A stretch of DNA of 64,000 nt from Buttiauxella brennerae ATCC 51605 (GTDB lineage Bacteria > Pseudomonadota > Gammaproteobacteria > Enterobacterales > Enterobacteriaceae): contig NZ_LXER01000019.1 in the NCBI RefSeq assembly GCF_001654925.1, forward strand, positions 86,444 to 150,443, in the 5' to 3' direction. Both the position numbers and the translations under genes were made by a program. This document shows, piece by piece, positions 55,922 to 64,000 of the stretch. The notes below the pieces were generated by a model, which saw only the letters and a program-made list of their open reading frames with translations, was not told the origin of the DNA and searched no databases. Each line of letters begins with the position of its first letter. The first letter of the stretch is position 1.

Positions 55922-58707
55922 GGTAATACCTCACGAATATTTTCAGCACGGACGGGCAAATCACGGAAACGGTGGCCGGTGGCATCGGCAATCGCATTCA
56001 CAATCGCGGCGACAACCGGGATCATCACGACTTCAGCCATGCCTTTTGGTGGGTCAGTTTCCGAAAGCGCGGGGAGGATATCGCCAGTCTGTTTCCAGAC
56101 CGCCACATCGCTGGCACGCGGCAGGTGATAACGGTTGAAGTTCCATGTCCCGTTGCCTGGTCCGTCTTCATAGAGAGGTAAATATTCGTGTAGTGCGTGG
56201 CCAATACCCATCGCCAGGCCGCCCTGCAGCTGCCCGGAAACCAGTTCCGGGACGATTAGATTGCCGCACTCCATAATCGAGTGGTGGTTCAGCAGTTCGA
56301 CATCGCCGGTTGCGAGACTGACCGCCACTTCCGCCAGCGTGCCGACGGCGCTGTAATAGGTCACCGCCGCGTTGTTACGCTGCGTTGGCGGGTAGTAAAC
56401 ATGTTCCCGGGCAAGGGTGGTGAACTCTCCGGTGCCGTTACGCACGGAAAGCCCGTCCACAGGCAGGCGTTTGCTTTGTTCACCGATTTTAAAGTCCGCT
56501 TCTGCCCACTGCCAGCGGTTAAAGACGTGCACCGCAGCACCGGTCATCAGGTTCATTTCGTGGGCTTTTTTAGCCAGCAATTCGAGGCTTAAGATTTCCA
56601 TTCCGGCGGCGGTTAAACCACCTTCCACCCAACGGGCGTCTTCGATGCGCACCACCAGCGGTGCGGCCTGACCACCACCGATTCCGGTGGACCAGATAGC
56701 CATTGCCGCAGGCCACAAACCATGCTCAAACACTAAACGCGCCGCTTCACGCGTGCTGTGTGAGAAGTAATACGCCGAGTTACTGGCACTTGATGGCGAG
56801 CAATAAGACGGCGACCAGGAAGGATTGGCAGACAGTTTGTCTTGATCTTCCTGAGACATAATGTACGGGTCGCCGCTGGTAACAACCGGCAGAGAACTCC
56901 AGTCGGTTACCGAGAAATGCGCTTCGTCTGCCGGTTTGCCCAGCCATTGGGCGCACAGCACGGATTGTGATGTCGACATGCCGGTGCCCATTTCCGCACC
57001 ACTGTGATGCAAGGCAATACGCCCATCGGCACCGACTTCCACGCGCGCAAAGGAGGTTTCCGCCCCGGTACCAAAGTCTTTTTGTACGCAGCCAAAGCCC
57101 ACGCCATAACGTTTGCCTGGGTTCTTCATTTCAAATTCGGCTTTGCGTTCGGCACGTTTCAGCCAGATTTCATGTTTTGCCGCTTTCGCCAGCACTTCAT
57201 CAACCCGAATCGCCCCGGCAGGGATCGCGCCCTGGGTGTTTTTCATGCCTGATTTCAGCGCGTTGCGCATCCGGAATTCAATCGGGTCGATATTCAGTTG
57301 CGCAGCAATTTCATCCACCATCATTTCAGTGGCGGCCATACTTTGCAGCGTGCCATAACCACGAGCGGAACCCGCGTCGATGGCACGAGAAGCCACGCCC
57401 ACTGCCGATAAATCACTTTTCGGGAAGTAATAAATAGATTGTGCCGCCGTGGCACCCACCATCGAAACTGACGGGGTAAAGTTGCTGCGCCCGCCGCCGT
57501 TGGCGGTCATGTCGCCCAAAAATGATTGCAGGATGCCGGTCTTTTTATTCACCGCGATGGTGTAATTCATATCGAACGCGTGGCGTTTGAGTGCGCTCTG
57601 GAACTGCTCGTAACGGTCGTTCGCCAGGCGCACCGGGTGACCGTCGCCATACATTGCGGCAACCGCACCGTAATACGGGAAGTTGTAGTGATCTTTTGAG
57701 CCATAACCCACGGTGTAACACGGGTGCAGAATCAGCTGTTTTACCGGCTGCGTGCGTTTTGCCAGCATGCGTGGCATTTCGTCTGCCACTTCCTGTGGGG
57801 ATTGCGTCGGCACCACCATATGCAGTGTTTGCGTCGCTTCATCGAACCAGCCGTTGGCGTTATCCGGCTCAAGTGCTGCGGTGTCGATAGATTGTGTGGT
57901 GTAGCGGCGTGACAGCACCAGCCAGTCTTCCGGCGGGTTCTTCAGTTCATCGGCAATCATGCCTGCGTAATACATGCCTTCCTGATCCAGCTTGCCGCCT
58001 TCGCGCCCTTCAGGCCAGACCGGCAGATGCTTTTTCATCGACACCGGGAAGATAGGCATGTCTTTCAGGCTGGAGAAGTGATCGTCGTCCTGCGAAGTGG
58101 CACCACCGACGCGCACAAAGCGGAAGGTGCCCCACGGGTCACGCTCAAGCGGGCCGGTTTCGGCACCGTACTGGATAACTTCGTCTTTAAATTTCAGTTT
58201 GTCTTTGGCAAAGCGGAAACGGGCAAAATCGTGGTAAATCAGGATGGCAACAGCTTGCCCAAGATATGCCGGCGTTTTGCCGGTCGGCAGCAGCATGTCT
58301 TCACCATAGAACGCCGGAAATGCCAGGCCATCACGCGCCAGATCTTCGGCGGTCACCAGACGATCGGGTTTCAGATCATCACCCAATAAAGCCAGATTGA
58401 TACCGCTAAACAACCTGTCGGCTTTGGTGGTGCGCAAAATAAAAGCATGTGCCTGTTTCTGCGGCCAGTGCGGCATGTCTACCGCGCGAATATCGCGGGC
58501 AAAGACTTTCTGCCCCATCACTTTTGATTTCCCGTCAATTCGGAAACGGATGCGCTTGTTTTTGGCATCCCAGTTCGGCGAATGAAGGATTTTTTGTTCA
58601 AATAGCGCGGCATAAGCACGGCTATAGAGAGGGGCAAGATACACCGCGACTCCGGCAACCACCGCGCGTTTAATAAAACTGCGCCGTGATGGATTAAAAT
58701 TGCTCAT
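55918..58707 (-). CDS. Molybdopterin-binding large subunit, xanthine/aldehyde dehydrogenase family, Tat-exported
   Basis: 929 residues. The N-terminus SRRSFIKRAVVAGVAVYLAP is a twin-arginine signal, so the enzyme works in the periplasm. The rest has the aldehyde oxidase/xanthine dehydrogenase molybdenum-binding domains (GGGRSNFTPS, ARGYGTLQSMAATEMMVDEIA, and the C-terminal ELVSGQLQGGLAMGIGHAL). The layout without an FAD subunit, plus the cytochrome, matches isoquinoline 1-oxidoreductase-like and membrane aldehyde dehydrogenases rather than cytoplasmic XdhABC. Substrate unknown. Divergent from the mocA/xdhC-like genes. Confidence 0.9.
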   Translation of the reverse strand: MSNFNPSRRSFIKRAVVAGVAVYLAPLYSRAYAALFEQKILHSPNWDAKNKRIRFRIDGKSKVMGQKVFARDIRAVDMPHWPQKQAHAFILRTTKADRLFSGINLALLGDDLKPDRLVTAEDLARDGLAFPAFYGEDMLLPTGKTPAYLGQAVAILIYHDFARFRFAKDKLKFKDEVIQYGAETGPLERDPWGTFRFVRVGGATSQDDDHFSSLKDMPIFPVSMKKHLPVWPEGREGGKLDQEGMYYAGMIADELKNPPEDWLVLSRRYTTQSIDTAALEPDNANGWFDEATQTLHMVVPTQSPQEVADEMPRMLAKRTQPVKQLILHPCYTVGYGSKDHYNFPYYGAVAAMYGDGHPVRLANDRYEQFQSALKRHAFDMNYTIAVNKKTGILQSFLGDMTANGGGRSNFTPSVSMVGATAAQSIYYFPKSDLSAVGVASRAIDAGSARGYGTLQSMAATEMMVDEIAAQLNIDPIEFRMRNALKSGMKNTQGAIPAGAIRVDEVLAKAAKHEIWLKRAERKAEFEMKNPGKRYGVGFGCVQKDFGTGAETSFARVEVGADGRIALHHSGAEMGTGMSTSQSVLCAQWLGKPADEAHFSVTDWSSLPVVTSGDPYIMSQEDQDKLSANPSWSPSYCSPSSASNSAYYFSHSTREAARLVFEHGLWPAAMAIWSTGIGGGQAAPLVVRIEDARWVEGGLTAAGMEILSLELLAKKAHEMNLMTGAAVHVFNRWQWAEADFKIGEQSKRLPVDGLSVRNGTGEFTTLAREHVYYPPTQRNNAAVTYYSAVGTLAEVAVSLATGDVELLNHHSIMECGNLIVPELVSGQLQGGLAMGIGHALHEYLPLYEDGPGNGTWNFNRYHLPRASDVAVWKQTGDILPALSETDPPKGMAEVVMIPVVAAIVNAIADATGHRFRDLPVRAENIREVLP

Positions 58708-58813
58708 AAAACGTCCCGTTTAAAATTATTATTGTCTTTTTTTCAAACAATTATGCGTAGATCTTATACATTTCCGTAGTGAATATAAGTATATATATTT
58801 AAGCTAAATCATG

Positions 58814-58830
58814 TGAGAATTAACATCTCA
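58814..58830. promoter_or_regulatory. Possible operator in the divergent molybdenum-enzyme promoter region
   Basis: TGAGA-N7-TCTCA lies in the AT-rich 197-bp gap between the large-subunit and mocA-like genes. The symmetry and place would suit a dimeric regulator, but no regulator gene is adjacent and the half-sites are short. Confidence 0.3.
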
Positions 58831-58904
58831 TTTTCATAAAAAAAACATTGTTGCGCAAATTACTCATGGTATTGCGTAATCAGAAAGGCAGTGAGGAATA
58901 AGCC

Positions 58905-59501
58905 TTGAATATGAAAGCAGGCATTCTTATTGCCGCTGCAGGGTGTGCTGAACGCTTCAGAAAAGCGGGGGGAGAAGGTAACAAACTGAATGCGTTGCTC
59001 AACAACGACAGTGTGTTTGCGCAAACGCTACGCCATGCGCAAGCATCTGGTCTGGAAGTGCATGTTGTGACTCGCCCGGAAAATACTCATATTCAAGCGT
59101 TGTGCCATGCGCAACAGGTTCCCGTGACACTCATTGCCAGTGCCGGTTTGGGTGAGTCGATTGCCGCGGGTGTTTGCGCCACTGCGCACTGGCAAGGCTG
59201 GCTGATTCATCTGGCCGATATGCCTTTTGTAGCGCCAGCTTTGTTTATCGAGGTCGCAGACGCGCTGGAGTTTCACACGCTTGCACGACCATGTGTGGGT
59301 GAACACCCCGGTCATCCAGTCGGTTTCGCACGCCAGTGGTTTGAAAAACTGAGCCAGCTTTCAGGCGACAACGGTGCCCGTGAATTGTTACGCGCTGAAG
59401 CTGTGCATCTCATCGCGGCTGGCGATGCCGACTCGCAACGTGATATCGACCTTCCATCACATCTGGCTCAAAGGAGTGAAAATAATCATGCAGCATCTTG
59501 A
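58905..59501 (+). CDS. MocA-like molybdenum cofactor nucleotidyltransferase
   Basis: 198 residues. The NTP-transferase fold shows AGILIAAAGCAERF (nucleotide loop), GNKLNALL, IHLADMPFVAP (metal-binding aspartate) and the C-terminal GHPVGFARQWFEKLSQLSGDNGAR. MocA converts molybdopterin to the cytosine dinucleotide cofactor used by hydroxylases of this family. It is divergent from the molybdenum enzyme and overlaps the xdhC-like gene by 14 bp, so it probably matures that enzyme. Confidence 0.88.
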   Translation: MNMKAGILIAAAGCAERFRKAGGEGNKLNALLNNDSVFAQTLRHAQASGLEVHVVTRPENTHIQALCHAQQVPVTLIASAGLGESIAAGVCATAHWQGWLIHLADMPFVAPALFIEVADALEFHTLARPCVGEHPGHPVGFARQWFEKLSQLSGDNGARELLRAEAVHLIAAGDADSQRDIDLPSHLAQRSENNHAAS

Positions 59502-60456
59502 TATCAGTGTGGTTCACCAGGCTTGTCGCTGGCTTGAGCAACAACCTGTCTGGCTCTGTACGGTATTAAACACCTTTGGTTCATCGCCCCGTTCACCGGG
59601 TGCGCTAATGGTTGCCACTGCCGACGGTCGCTTTTGTGGCTCGCTTTCGGGTGGTTGTGTCGAAGAGGATTTTTTACAACGAATCGCGCAGGGTGAGTAC
59701 CAGCAAAGCAGCCAGGTTGTGCGTTACGGTGAAGGTGGGCTTGAGCCAGGCATCGCACTGCCCTGCGGCGGCGTGCTAGATATTCTGGTGGAGTATCTGC
59801 CTGCTCACTCAGGAAATGTGCAGTATCTCGAAAAGATGGCAGCTGCGCTAAATGGCCATTTTGCCTTGCAAAAACGTCTGACGCTCCCTGAGCCTTGCCG
59901 CCATCTGGAAGCCACCGAATTTGCCGATATCACTCAGGTTGAACGCAACGGGCAGCAAATTACCGTGCATGTTGCCGCCGCCCCACGTTTGCTGATTGCC
60001 GGGCTGTCGAGTGTGGCGCTCTATTGTGCTGACTTTGCCAGCTCGCTGGGTTTTGAAGTGTTAGTTTGCGAGAATCGCCCGGAAGCGCTGGAAAACTTTG
60101 CCGCTCTTCTGAAATCTGAAATCACGTTAATTAAACACTTCCCGGCGAACTATCTCGAACAGCACAGTTGCCACGCCAACACAGCGATTGTCGCACTCAC
60201 CCACGATCCGCGTATGGATGACCTGACTTTAATGGAAGCGGTGAATACACCCGCATTTTACATTGGTGCAATGGGTTCGCAGAAGAACAGCGCCCGCAGG
60301 CTTGAGCGTTTGCAGACTATTGCGGAGTTTAGCCGGGAGGAACTGCAACGCATTCATGCGCCGATTGGTTTGCCGCTGGGAAGTAAAACTCCGGCAGAAA
60401 TTGCGCTGGCGGTGATGGCTGATATCGTGAAGCGGAAGAACGAAGCGCGGGGATAG
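59488..60456 (+). CDS. XdhC/CoxI-family molybdenum cofactor insertion protein
   Basis: 322 residues from MQHLDISVVHQACRWLEQQP; AAGGAG lies 11 bp upstream and the longer frame overlaps mocA without homology. N-terminal XdhC/CoxI domain with GSSPRSPGALM and GSLSGGCVEEDF; C-terminal Rossmann domain ending in AFYIGAMGSQKNSARRLERL. Such proteins (XdhC, PaoD) bind the sulfurated cofactor and insert it into a partner hydroxylase before export. Second gene of the two-gene maturation unit. Confidence 0.9.
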   Translation: MQHLDISVVHQACRWLEQQPVWLCTVLNTFGSSPRSPGALMVATADGRFCGSLSGGCVEEDFLQRIAQGEYQQSSQVVRYGEGGLEPGIALPCGGVLDILVEYLPAHSGNVQYLEKMAAALNGHFALQKRLTLPEPCRHLEATEFADITQVERNGQQITVHVAAAPRLLIAGLSSVALYCADFASSLGFEVLVCENRPEALENFAALLKSEITLIKHFPANYLEQHSCHANTAIVALTHDPRMDDLTLMEAVNTPAFYIGAMGSQKNSARRLERLQTIAEFSREELQRIHAPIGLPLGSKTPAEIALAVMADIVKRKNEARG

Positions 60457-60511
60457 TTTGGAGGTCACAGCTTTATATCGGATGCCGCTGCGCGAATCTG
60501 ACCTACAGCAG

Positions 60512-60538
60512 GGTGGATGTGCGCGAGCACCATCCACC
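60512..60538. terminator. Hairpin between the xdhC-like gene and yehS
   Basis: GGTGGATG and CATCCACC form a perfect 8-bp stem with an 11-nt loop in the 92-bp gap between convergent genes. A T-rich stretch follows only after about 10 bp, so termination is plausible but not certain. Confidence 0.45.
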
Positions 60539-60548
60539 GCAATAAATC

Positions 60549-61019
60549 TTATTTTTTCGCGACGTGTACGCGTGAAGTCAAACCGCGCAGGAAGTAACGC
60601 AGGAACTGGTCGCCGCACTCGCGGAAGTTTTTGTTCTCTGGTGCACGCATCATGGCGGTGATTTCTGGCATCGAGATACGGAATTCCTGCGAGGTCAGAA
60701 TTTCCAGCACGTCATCAGTTTTCAAATCAAACGCAATACGCAGTTTTTTCAGGATGATGTTATTGGTCATCTTGCGTTCGATTTTTGGCGCAGGTTTGCT
60801 TTCGTCTTTGCCACGTTTGAAGTAAATCAGGCCGTTAAGGAAGTTAGCCATCAGAATGTCAGGGCAAAGTTTGAAGTTCTCTTCGTCTTCTTTTTTAGTC
60901 CAGCTAACAATTTGCTCAGCAGTCACGGCAGTGTCGGTCAGGGCGAAAATTTTCACCATATCGTCATTGCCCAAATTCAGCATGTAACGCACGCTGCGTA
61001 GTACATCGTTATTCATCAT
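60549..61019 (-). CDS. yehS: DUF1456 protein YehS
   Basis: 156 residues, the E. coli length. Two tandem DUF1456 repeats of about 65 residues: NNDVLRSVRYMLNLGNDDMV and NNIILKKLRIAFDLKTDDVL begin each. The second repeat ends PEITAMMRAPENKNFRECGDQFLRYFLRGL. Function not established. It lies downstream of btsR as in E. coli, with its own 90-bp gap. Confidence 0.95.
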   Translation of the reverse strand: MMNNDVLRSVRYMLNLGNDDMVKIFALTDTAVTAEQIVSWTKKEDEENFKLCPDILMANFLNGLIYFKRGKDESKPAPKIERKMTNNIILKKLRIAFDLKTDDVLEILTSQEFRISMPEITAMMRAPENKNFRECGDQFLRYFLRGLTSRVHVAKK

Positions 61020-61109
61020 AGTTGGTGGTTCTCTCGTTCAAAATCTTGCAAAGCGGGCAGTATATCGGCATGACCGCATATACCCTACATAAAACTATAT
61101 CCTTTTAAA

Positions 61110-61838
61110 CTAGACCGCTTTCAACCCCAGCGCTTCTTTCAGGCTCTTTAAATAACGCCTGCTCACCGGGACAGACTGCCCGTCGCGCAGCATCAGTTCG
61201 GCTTGCCCACCCTCTTCAAAGCGGATCTCTTTGAGGTGCGCCATATTAACCAGATATTGCCGATGGCAGCGAACCAGCGGCGTGCGGCTTTCGAGCGTGC
61301 GTAACGTCAGTTCGGTAAACCCTTCACCCCCCTGCGCATGGGTCACATACACGCCACTCATGCGGCTGCTGGCGTACATCACCTCTTCCATTTGCAGCAG
61401 ATAGATGCGGCTGCGCCCGGTACAAGGAATGAATTTGAGATCTTCCTGGTTTGGCGCAAGCAACGTCATATCCTGGTCAACGCGTTCATGGCGCAGGCGG
61501 TGCAGGGTTTTCTCGAGCCGTTTGCTGTCTATCGGTTTGAGCAAATAGTCAAAAGCGTGCTCCTCAAATGCCTGCACCGCGTACTCGTCAAAGGCGGTGA
61601 GGAACACGATGTAAGGGCGCTGTTCAGGATCGAGCATACTCGCCATTTCCAGCCCGCTGATGCGCGGCATCTGGATATCGAGAAACAGCACGTCCGGATG
61701 CAAGCGGTGTACCGCGCCAATCGCTTCCACCGCGTTACCACACTCCCCCACGACGTCAATGTCTGGCTCGTTTTGCAGCATGATGCGCAAATTCTCACGC
61801 GCCAATGGTTCGTCATCGACAATCAGCACTTTTAACAT
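61110..61838 (-). CDS. btsR: LytTR response regulator BtsR (YehT)
   Basis: 242 residues (E. coli 239). Receiver domain with VDDEP and phosphoacceptor D54 in [14 protein letters not shown], then a LytTR DNA-binding domain ([30 protein letters not shown]). BtsR is activated by BtsS on extracellular pyruvate and turns on the transporter gene btsT in E. coli. The start overlaps btsS by 7 bp. A matching direct-repeat site lies upstream of the CstA-family gene in this window. Confidence 0.95.
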   Translation of the reverse strand: MLKVLIVDDEPLARENLRIMLQNEPDIDVVGECGNAVEAIGAVHRLHPDVLFLDIQMPRISGLEMASMLDPEQRPYIVFLTAFDEYAVQAFEEHAFDYLLKPIDSKRLEKTLHRLRHERVDQDMTLLAPNQEDLKFIPCTGRSRIYLLQMEEVMYASSRMSGVYVTHAQGGEGFTELTLRTLESRTPLVRCHRQYLVNMAHLKEIRFEEGGQAELMLRDGQSVPVSRRYLKSLKEALGLKAV

Positions 61839-63532
61839 GGGGTTTCCTCCAGAGGTAAACGTAGGGTAATGCGGGTAAATCGGTCGGGTTCAACATCCAC
61901 TTTAATGCCGCAGTCATCGCCATAACGAGCGCGTAGCCGTTTATCCACCAGACTCATGCCAAGCCCGCTGGCGCTGGTGTTTTCCTGATATAAACCGGCA
62001 TTGTCTTCAATAGACAGATCCAAATGGTCACCCCACAGACAGGCATTAACGGTGATTTCACCCACGCCGAGCAACTGCGACGTACCGTGTTTAATGGCAT
62101 TTTCGACAATCGGTTGCAGGGTAAAAGCGGGTAACCGAATTTGTGCCAGCTGGGGTGGCACATTCAGTTGTACTTTCAGGCGTGACTGAAAACGTGCCTG
62201 CTCAATTTGCAGATAGGCGTTCACATGTTCTATTTCATCCGCAAGGGTGACGATTTCGCTCGGGCGTTTTAAGTTTTTACGAAAGAAAGTTGAGAGATAT
62301 TGCACCAGTTGGCATGCCTGCTCATTGTCACGGCGAATAACAGCGACCAGCGTATTTAAGGCGTTAAACAGGAAATGCGGATTCACCTGGGCATGCAGCA
62401 GTTTGATTTCAGACTGCGTTAGCATCTGCTTCTGGCGTTCATACTGCCCCGCCAGAATCTGGGCTGAGAGCAGCTGCGCGATGCCTTCGCCCAGCGTGCG
62501 GTTAATCGAACTGAACAAACGGTTTTTCGCTTCATACAGTTTGATGGTGCCAATCACCCGGCTGTTTTCGCCATACAGTGGGATAACCAGCGTGGAGCCG
62601 AGTTTGCAATGCGGGTGTAGCGAGCAGCGGTATGGCACCTCATTCCCATCAGCATAAACCACCTCCCCACGCTCAATGGCCTGCCAGGTATATTCAGAAG
62701 AGATGGGCCGACCTGGAAGATGGTGGTCCGCACCGATACCGGTAAACGCCAGCAGCTTTTCATTATCGGTGATAGCGACCGCGCCAATATCCAGCTCCTG
62801 ATGCAGCACTTGCGCTACCTTCATGCTGTTTTCCTGGTTAAAACCCTGGCGCAAAATCCCTTCGGTGGAGGCCGCCACTTTCAGCGCGGTGGCCGAAAAC
62901 GCCGAGGTGTATTTCTCAAGCATCGCCCGTTTATCGAGCAGAATACGCATAAACAGCGCGGCACCCACGGTGTTGGTCACCATCATCGGCGCAGCAATAC
63001 TTTTCACCAGGTTCAACGCATCGGCAAACGGGCGGGCTATCAGCAAAATAATGCCCATCTGGAAAAATTCAGCCAGCAGCGTAATGCCACCTGCGGTCAG
63101 CGGGTTAAACAGCAAATCGCTACGGCCACGGCGAATCAGCAAACGGTGCAGCAGCCCACCAAGTAGCCCTTCTACAATGGTGGAAACCATGCAACTTAGC
63201 GCGGTCATGCCTCCCATCGAATAACGATGCAGCCCGCCGGTTAAACCCACCAGCCCGCCTACCAGCGGCCCACCGAGCAACCCGCCCATTACCGCACCAA
63301 TCGCCCGTGTGTTAGCGATGGAGTCGTCGATATGCAGGCCAAAATAGGTGCCCATAATGCAGAAGATAGAGAACGTGACGTAGCAGAGTAATTTATGCGG
63401 CAAGCGTACAGTGACCTGCATCAGCGGGATAAACAGACGCGTTTTACTCATCAACCAGGCGATAACCAGGTAGACGCACATCTGCTGAAGGAGCAGTAAC
63501 ACCAGGTTAAACTCGTACATTACGTCCGCCAT
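61832..63532 (-). CDS. btsS: LytS-type sensor kinase BtsS (YehU)
   Basis: 566 residues (E. coli 561). An N-terminal 5TM-5TMR_LYT sensor domain with about six helices (residues 1-200) is followed by a GAF domain (about 220-340), then the His_kinase domain with [18 protein letters not shown] (phospho-accepting H near 384) and an HATPase domain (VENAIKHG). BtsS binds pyruvate at high affinity and signals to BtsR. Repeat copy C lies about 130 bp upstream. Confidence 0.95.
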   Translation of the reverse strand: MADVMYEFNLVLLLLQQMCVYLVIAWLMSKTRLFIPLMQVTVRLPHKLLCYVTFSIFCIMGTYFGLHIDDSIANTRAIGAVMGGLLGGPLVGGLVGLTGGLHRYSMGGMTALSCMVSTIVEGLLGGLLHRLLIRRGRSDLLFNPLTAGGITLLAEFFQMGIILLIARPFADALNLVKSIAAPMMVTNTVGAALFMRILLDKRAMLEKYTSAFSATALKVAASTEGILRQGFNQENSMKVAQVLHQELDIGAVAITDNEKLLAFTGIGADHHLPGRPISSEYTWQAIERGEVVYADGNEVPYRCSLHPHCKLGSTLVIPLYGENSRVIGTIKLYEAKNRLFSSINRTLGEGIAQLLSAQILAGQYERQKQMLTQSEIKLLHAQVNPHFLFNALNTLVAVIRRDNEQACQLVQYLSTFFRKNLKRPSEIVTLADEIEHVNAYLQIEQARFQSRLKVQLNVPPQLAQIRLPAFTLQPIVENAIKHGTSQLLGVGEITVNACLWGDHLDLSIEDNAGLYQENTSASGLGMSLVDKRLRARYGDDCGIKVDVEPDRFTRITLRLPLEETPC

Positions 63533-63633
63533 TGCGTGTTAAACGGCGCGTAACATACAACGATGTGGCTTAACTTTCTTTGAAGGGATTCAATAATTTT
63601 TGATTTTGGGAATAAATATCCCTCTCCCCCAGG

Positions 63634-63670
63634 CTGTCTCTTAGTCACATCTTTGTGAGAAGGGAGACAG
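63634..63670. repeat. Nested hairpin at the left edge of repeat copy C
   Basis: CTGTCTC (63634-63640) pairs with GAGACAG (63664-63670), and inside it TCACA-TCTT-TGTGA forms a second stem. It lies between the btsS promoter region and the first recognisable base of copy C, and may be that copy's own outer hairpin. Confidence 0.5.
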
Positions 63671-64000
63671 TTCCGTTCACCCGATGTTCATTGTTTCATA
63701 TAGCCACTGAACTGGTGAACGTCTTAGGGTGACCACCGTCGTCACCCTAAGAACCCGGACTCCCGGCAAATCAATCGCCGCAAGCGGTAAACACCGTTTT
63801 TCACCCAACATTCGCGGTCGTTCGCGACTCGTTCCAGACGATCGCTCACTCACGTGGCTCCCGGCCACGTGACCCCGACTGAAGGGTAAAAAACGGTGCG
63901 ATTGAAGCCGGAACACAAGGTCAACGTCAAAACCTAAAGACCACACCGAGCCGGTTTTGACCTTGTACCCGGTATAAATTGCCCCAGTGTTCCCCATAAG
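63663..64000 (+). repeat. Long palindromic multi-hairpin repeat, copy C (cut by the window end)
   Basis: Left arm and part of the centre only, same orientation as copies A and B but more diverged (about 75-80% by eye). It starts near TTCCGTTCACC at 63671. Hairpins keep their places with new stems: 63723-63751 has CTTAGGGTGAC/GTCACCCTAAG where A and B have TGCCAAGGAGAG/CTCTCCTTGGCA, and 63851-63871 has CACGTGGC-TCCCG-GCCACGTG. The 79-bp block is absent from this arm. The rest of the upstream region (63533-63662) must hold the btsS promoter; I could not assign it. Confidence 0.87.

Noticed and set aside
59374..59487. Longer start for the XdhC-like protein
   Set aside because: The extra 38 residues lie inside the mocA-like gene in another frame and lack family similarity; the ATG at 59488 has a good ribosome site.
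1..64000. tRNA or rRNA genes, integrated prophage, insertion sequences with transposase
   Set aside because: I saw no tRNA cloverleaf signature, rRNA segment, integrase or transposase anywhere in the window.

Overview
The window comes from the chromosome of a member of the Enterobacteriaceae. Gene content and order follow Escherichia coli K-12 around 45.5-47.6 min: wza-wzb-wzc-wcaA, yegH, asmA, dcd, udk, dgcE (yegE), alkA, yegD, mdtABCD-baeSR, trhP (yegQ), the sRNA gene cyaR, yegS, fbaB, thiD-thiM, then yehS and btsR-btsS. Protein identity to E. coli is high but not complete, and several accessory blocks differ, so this is a related genus. I cannot name the genus from the sequence alone.

Layout. 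1-5.4 kb: start of the colanic acid operon on the minus strand (wcaA cut by the window edge) with a long leader carrying a JUMPstart/ops element and a candidate RcsAB box. 5.4-16.3 kb: housekeeping genes and the cyclic-di-GMP enzyme DgcE. 16.4-17.1 kb: a HigBA-like toxin-antitoxin pair with two palindromic operators, placed where E. coli has yegI-yegL. 17.3-28.4 kb: the MdtABCD efflux operon with its BaeSR two-component system; an ERIC element lies between mdtC and mdtD and another follows baeR. 28.6-32.5 kb: trhP, the CRP-controlled sRNA CyaR, a PLP enzyme of the threonine aldolase fold, and yegS. 32.5-38.9 kb: an operon for an enolase-superfamily enzyme plus a complete dipeptide-type ABC importer. 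39.9-42.8 kb: fbaB and thiMD with its TPP riboswitch. 43.3-48.2 kb: an AT-rich block with a periplasmic binding protein, an EAL phosphodiesterase and a GGDEF cyclase. 48.3-51.5 kb: a mechanosensitive channel and a small exported protein. 51.5-53.4 kb: a CstA/BtsT-family transporter whose promoter carries a close match to the BtsR site. 54.1-60.5 kb: a periplasmic molybdenum hydroxylase (large subunit, 2Fe-2S subunit, triheme cytochrome) with divergent maturation genes. 60.5-63.5 kb: yehS and the pyruvate-sensing btsSR system.

The least explained feature is a family of long, noncoding, imperfectly palindromic repeats. There are two full copies (about 39.1-39.9 and 53.4-54.1 kb) and one cut by the window end (63.7-64.0 kb). 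Each is a string of hairpins arranged as two inverted arms around a central hairpin. Stem sequences change between copies and between arms while pairing is kept and one loop (TCCCG) stays constant. A 79-bp block of four hairpins is identical in two copies but sits in opposite arms. I do not recognise this family.
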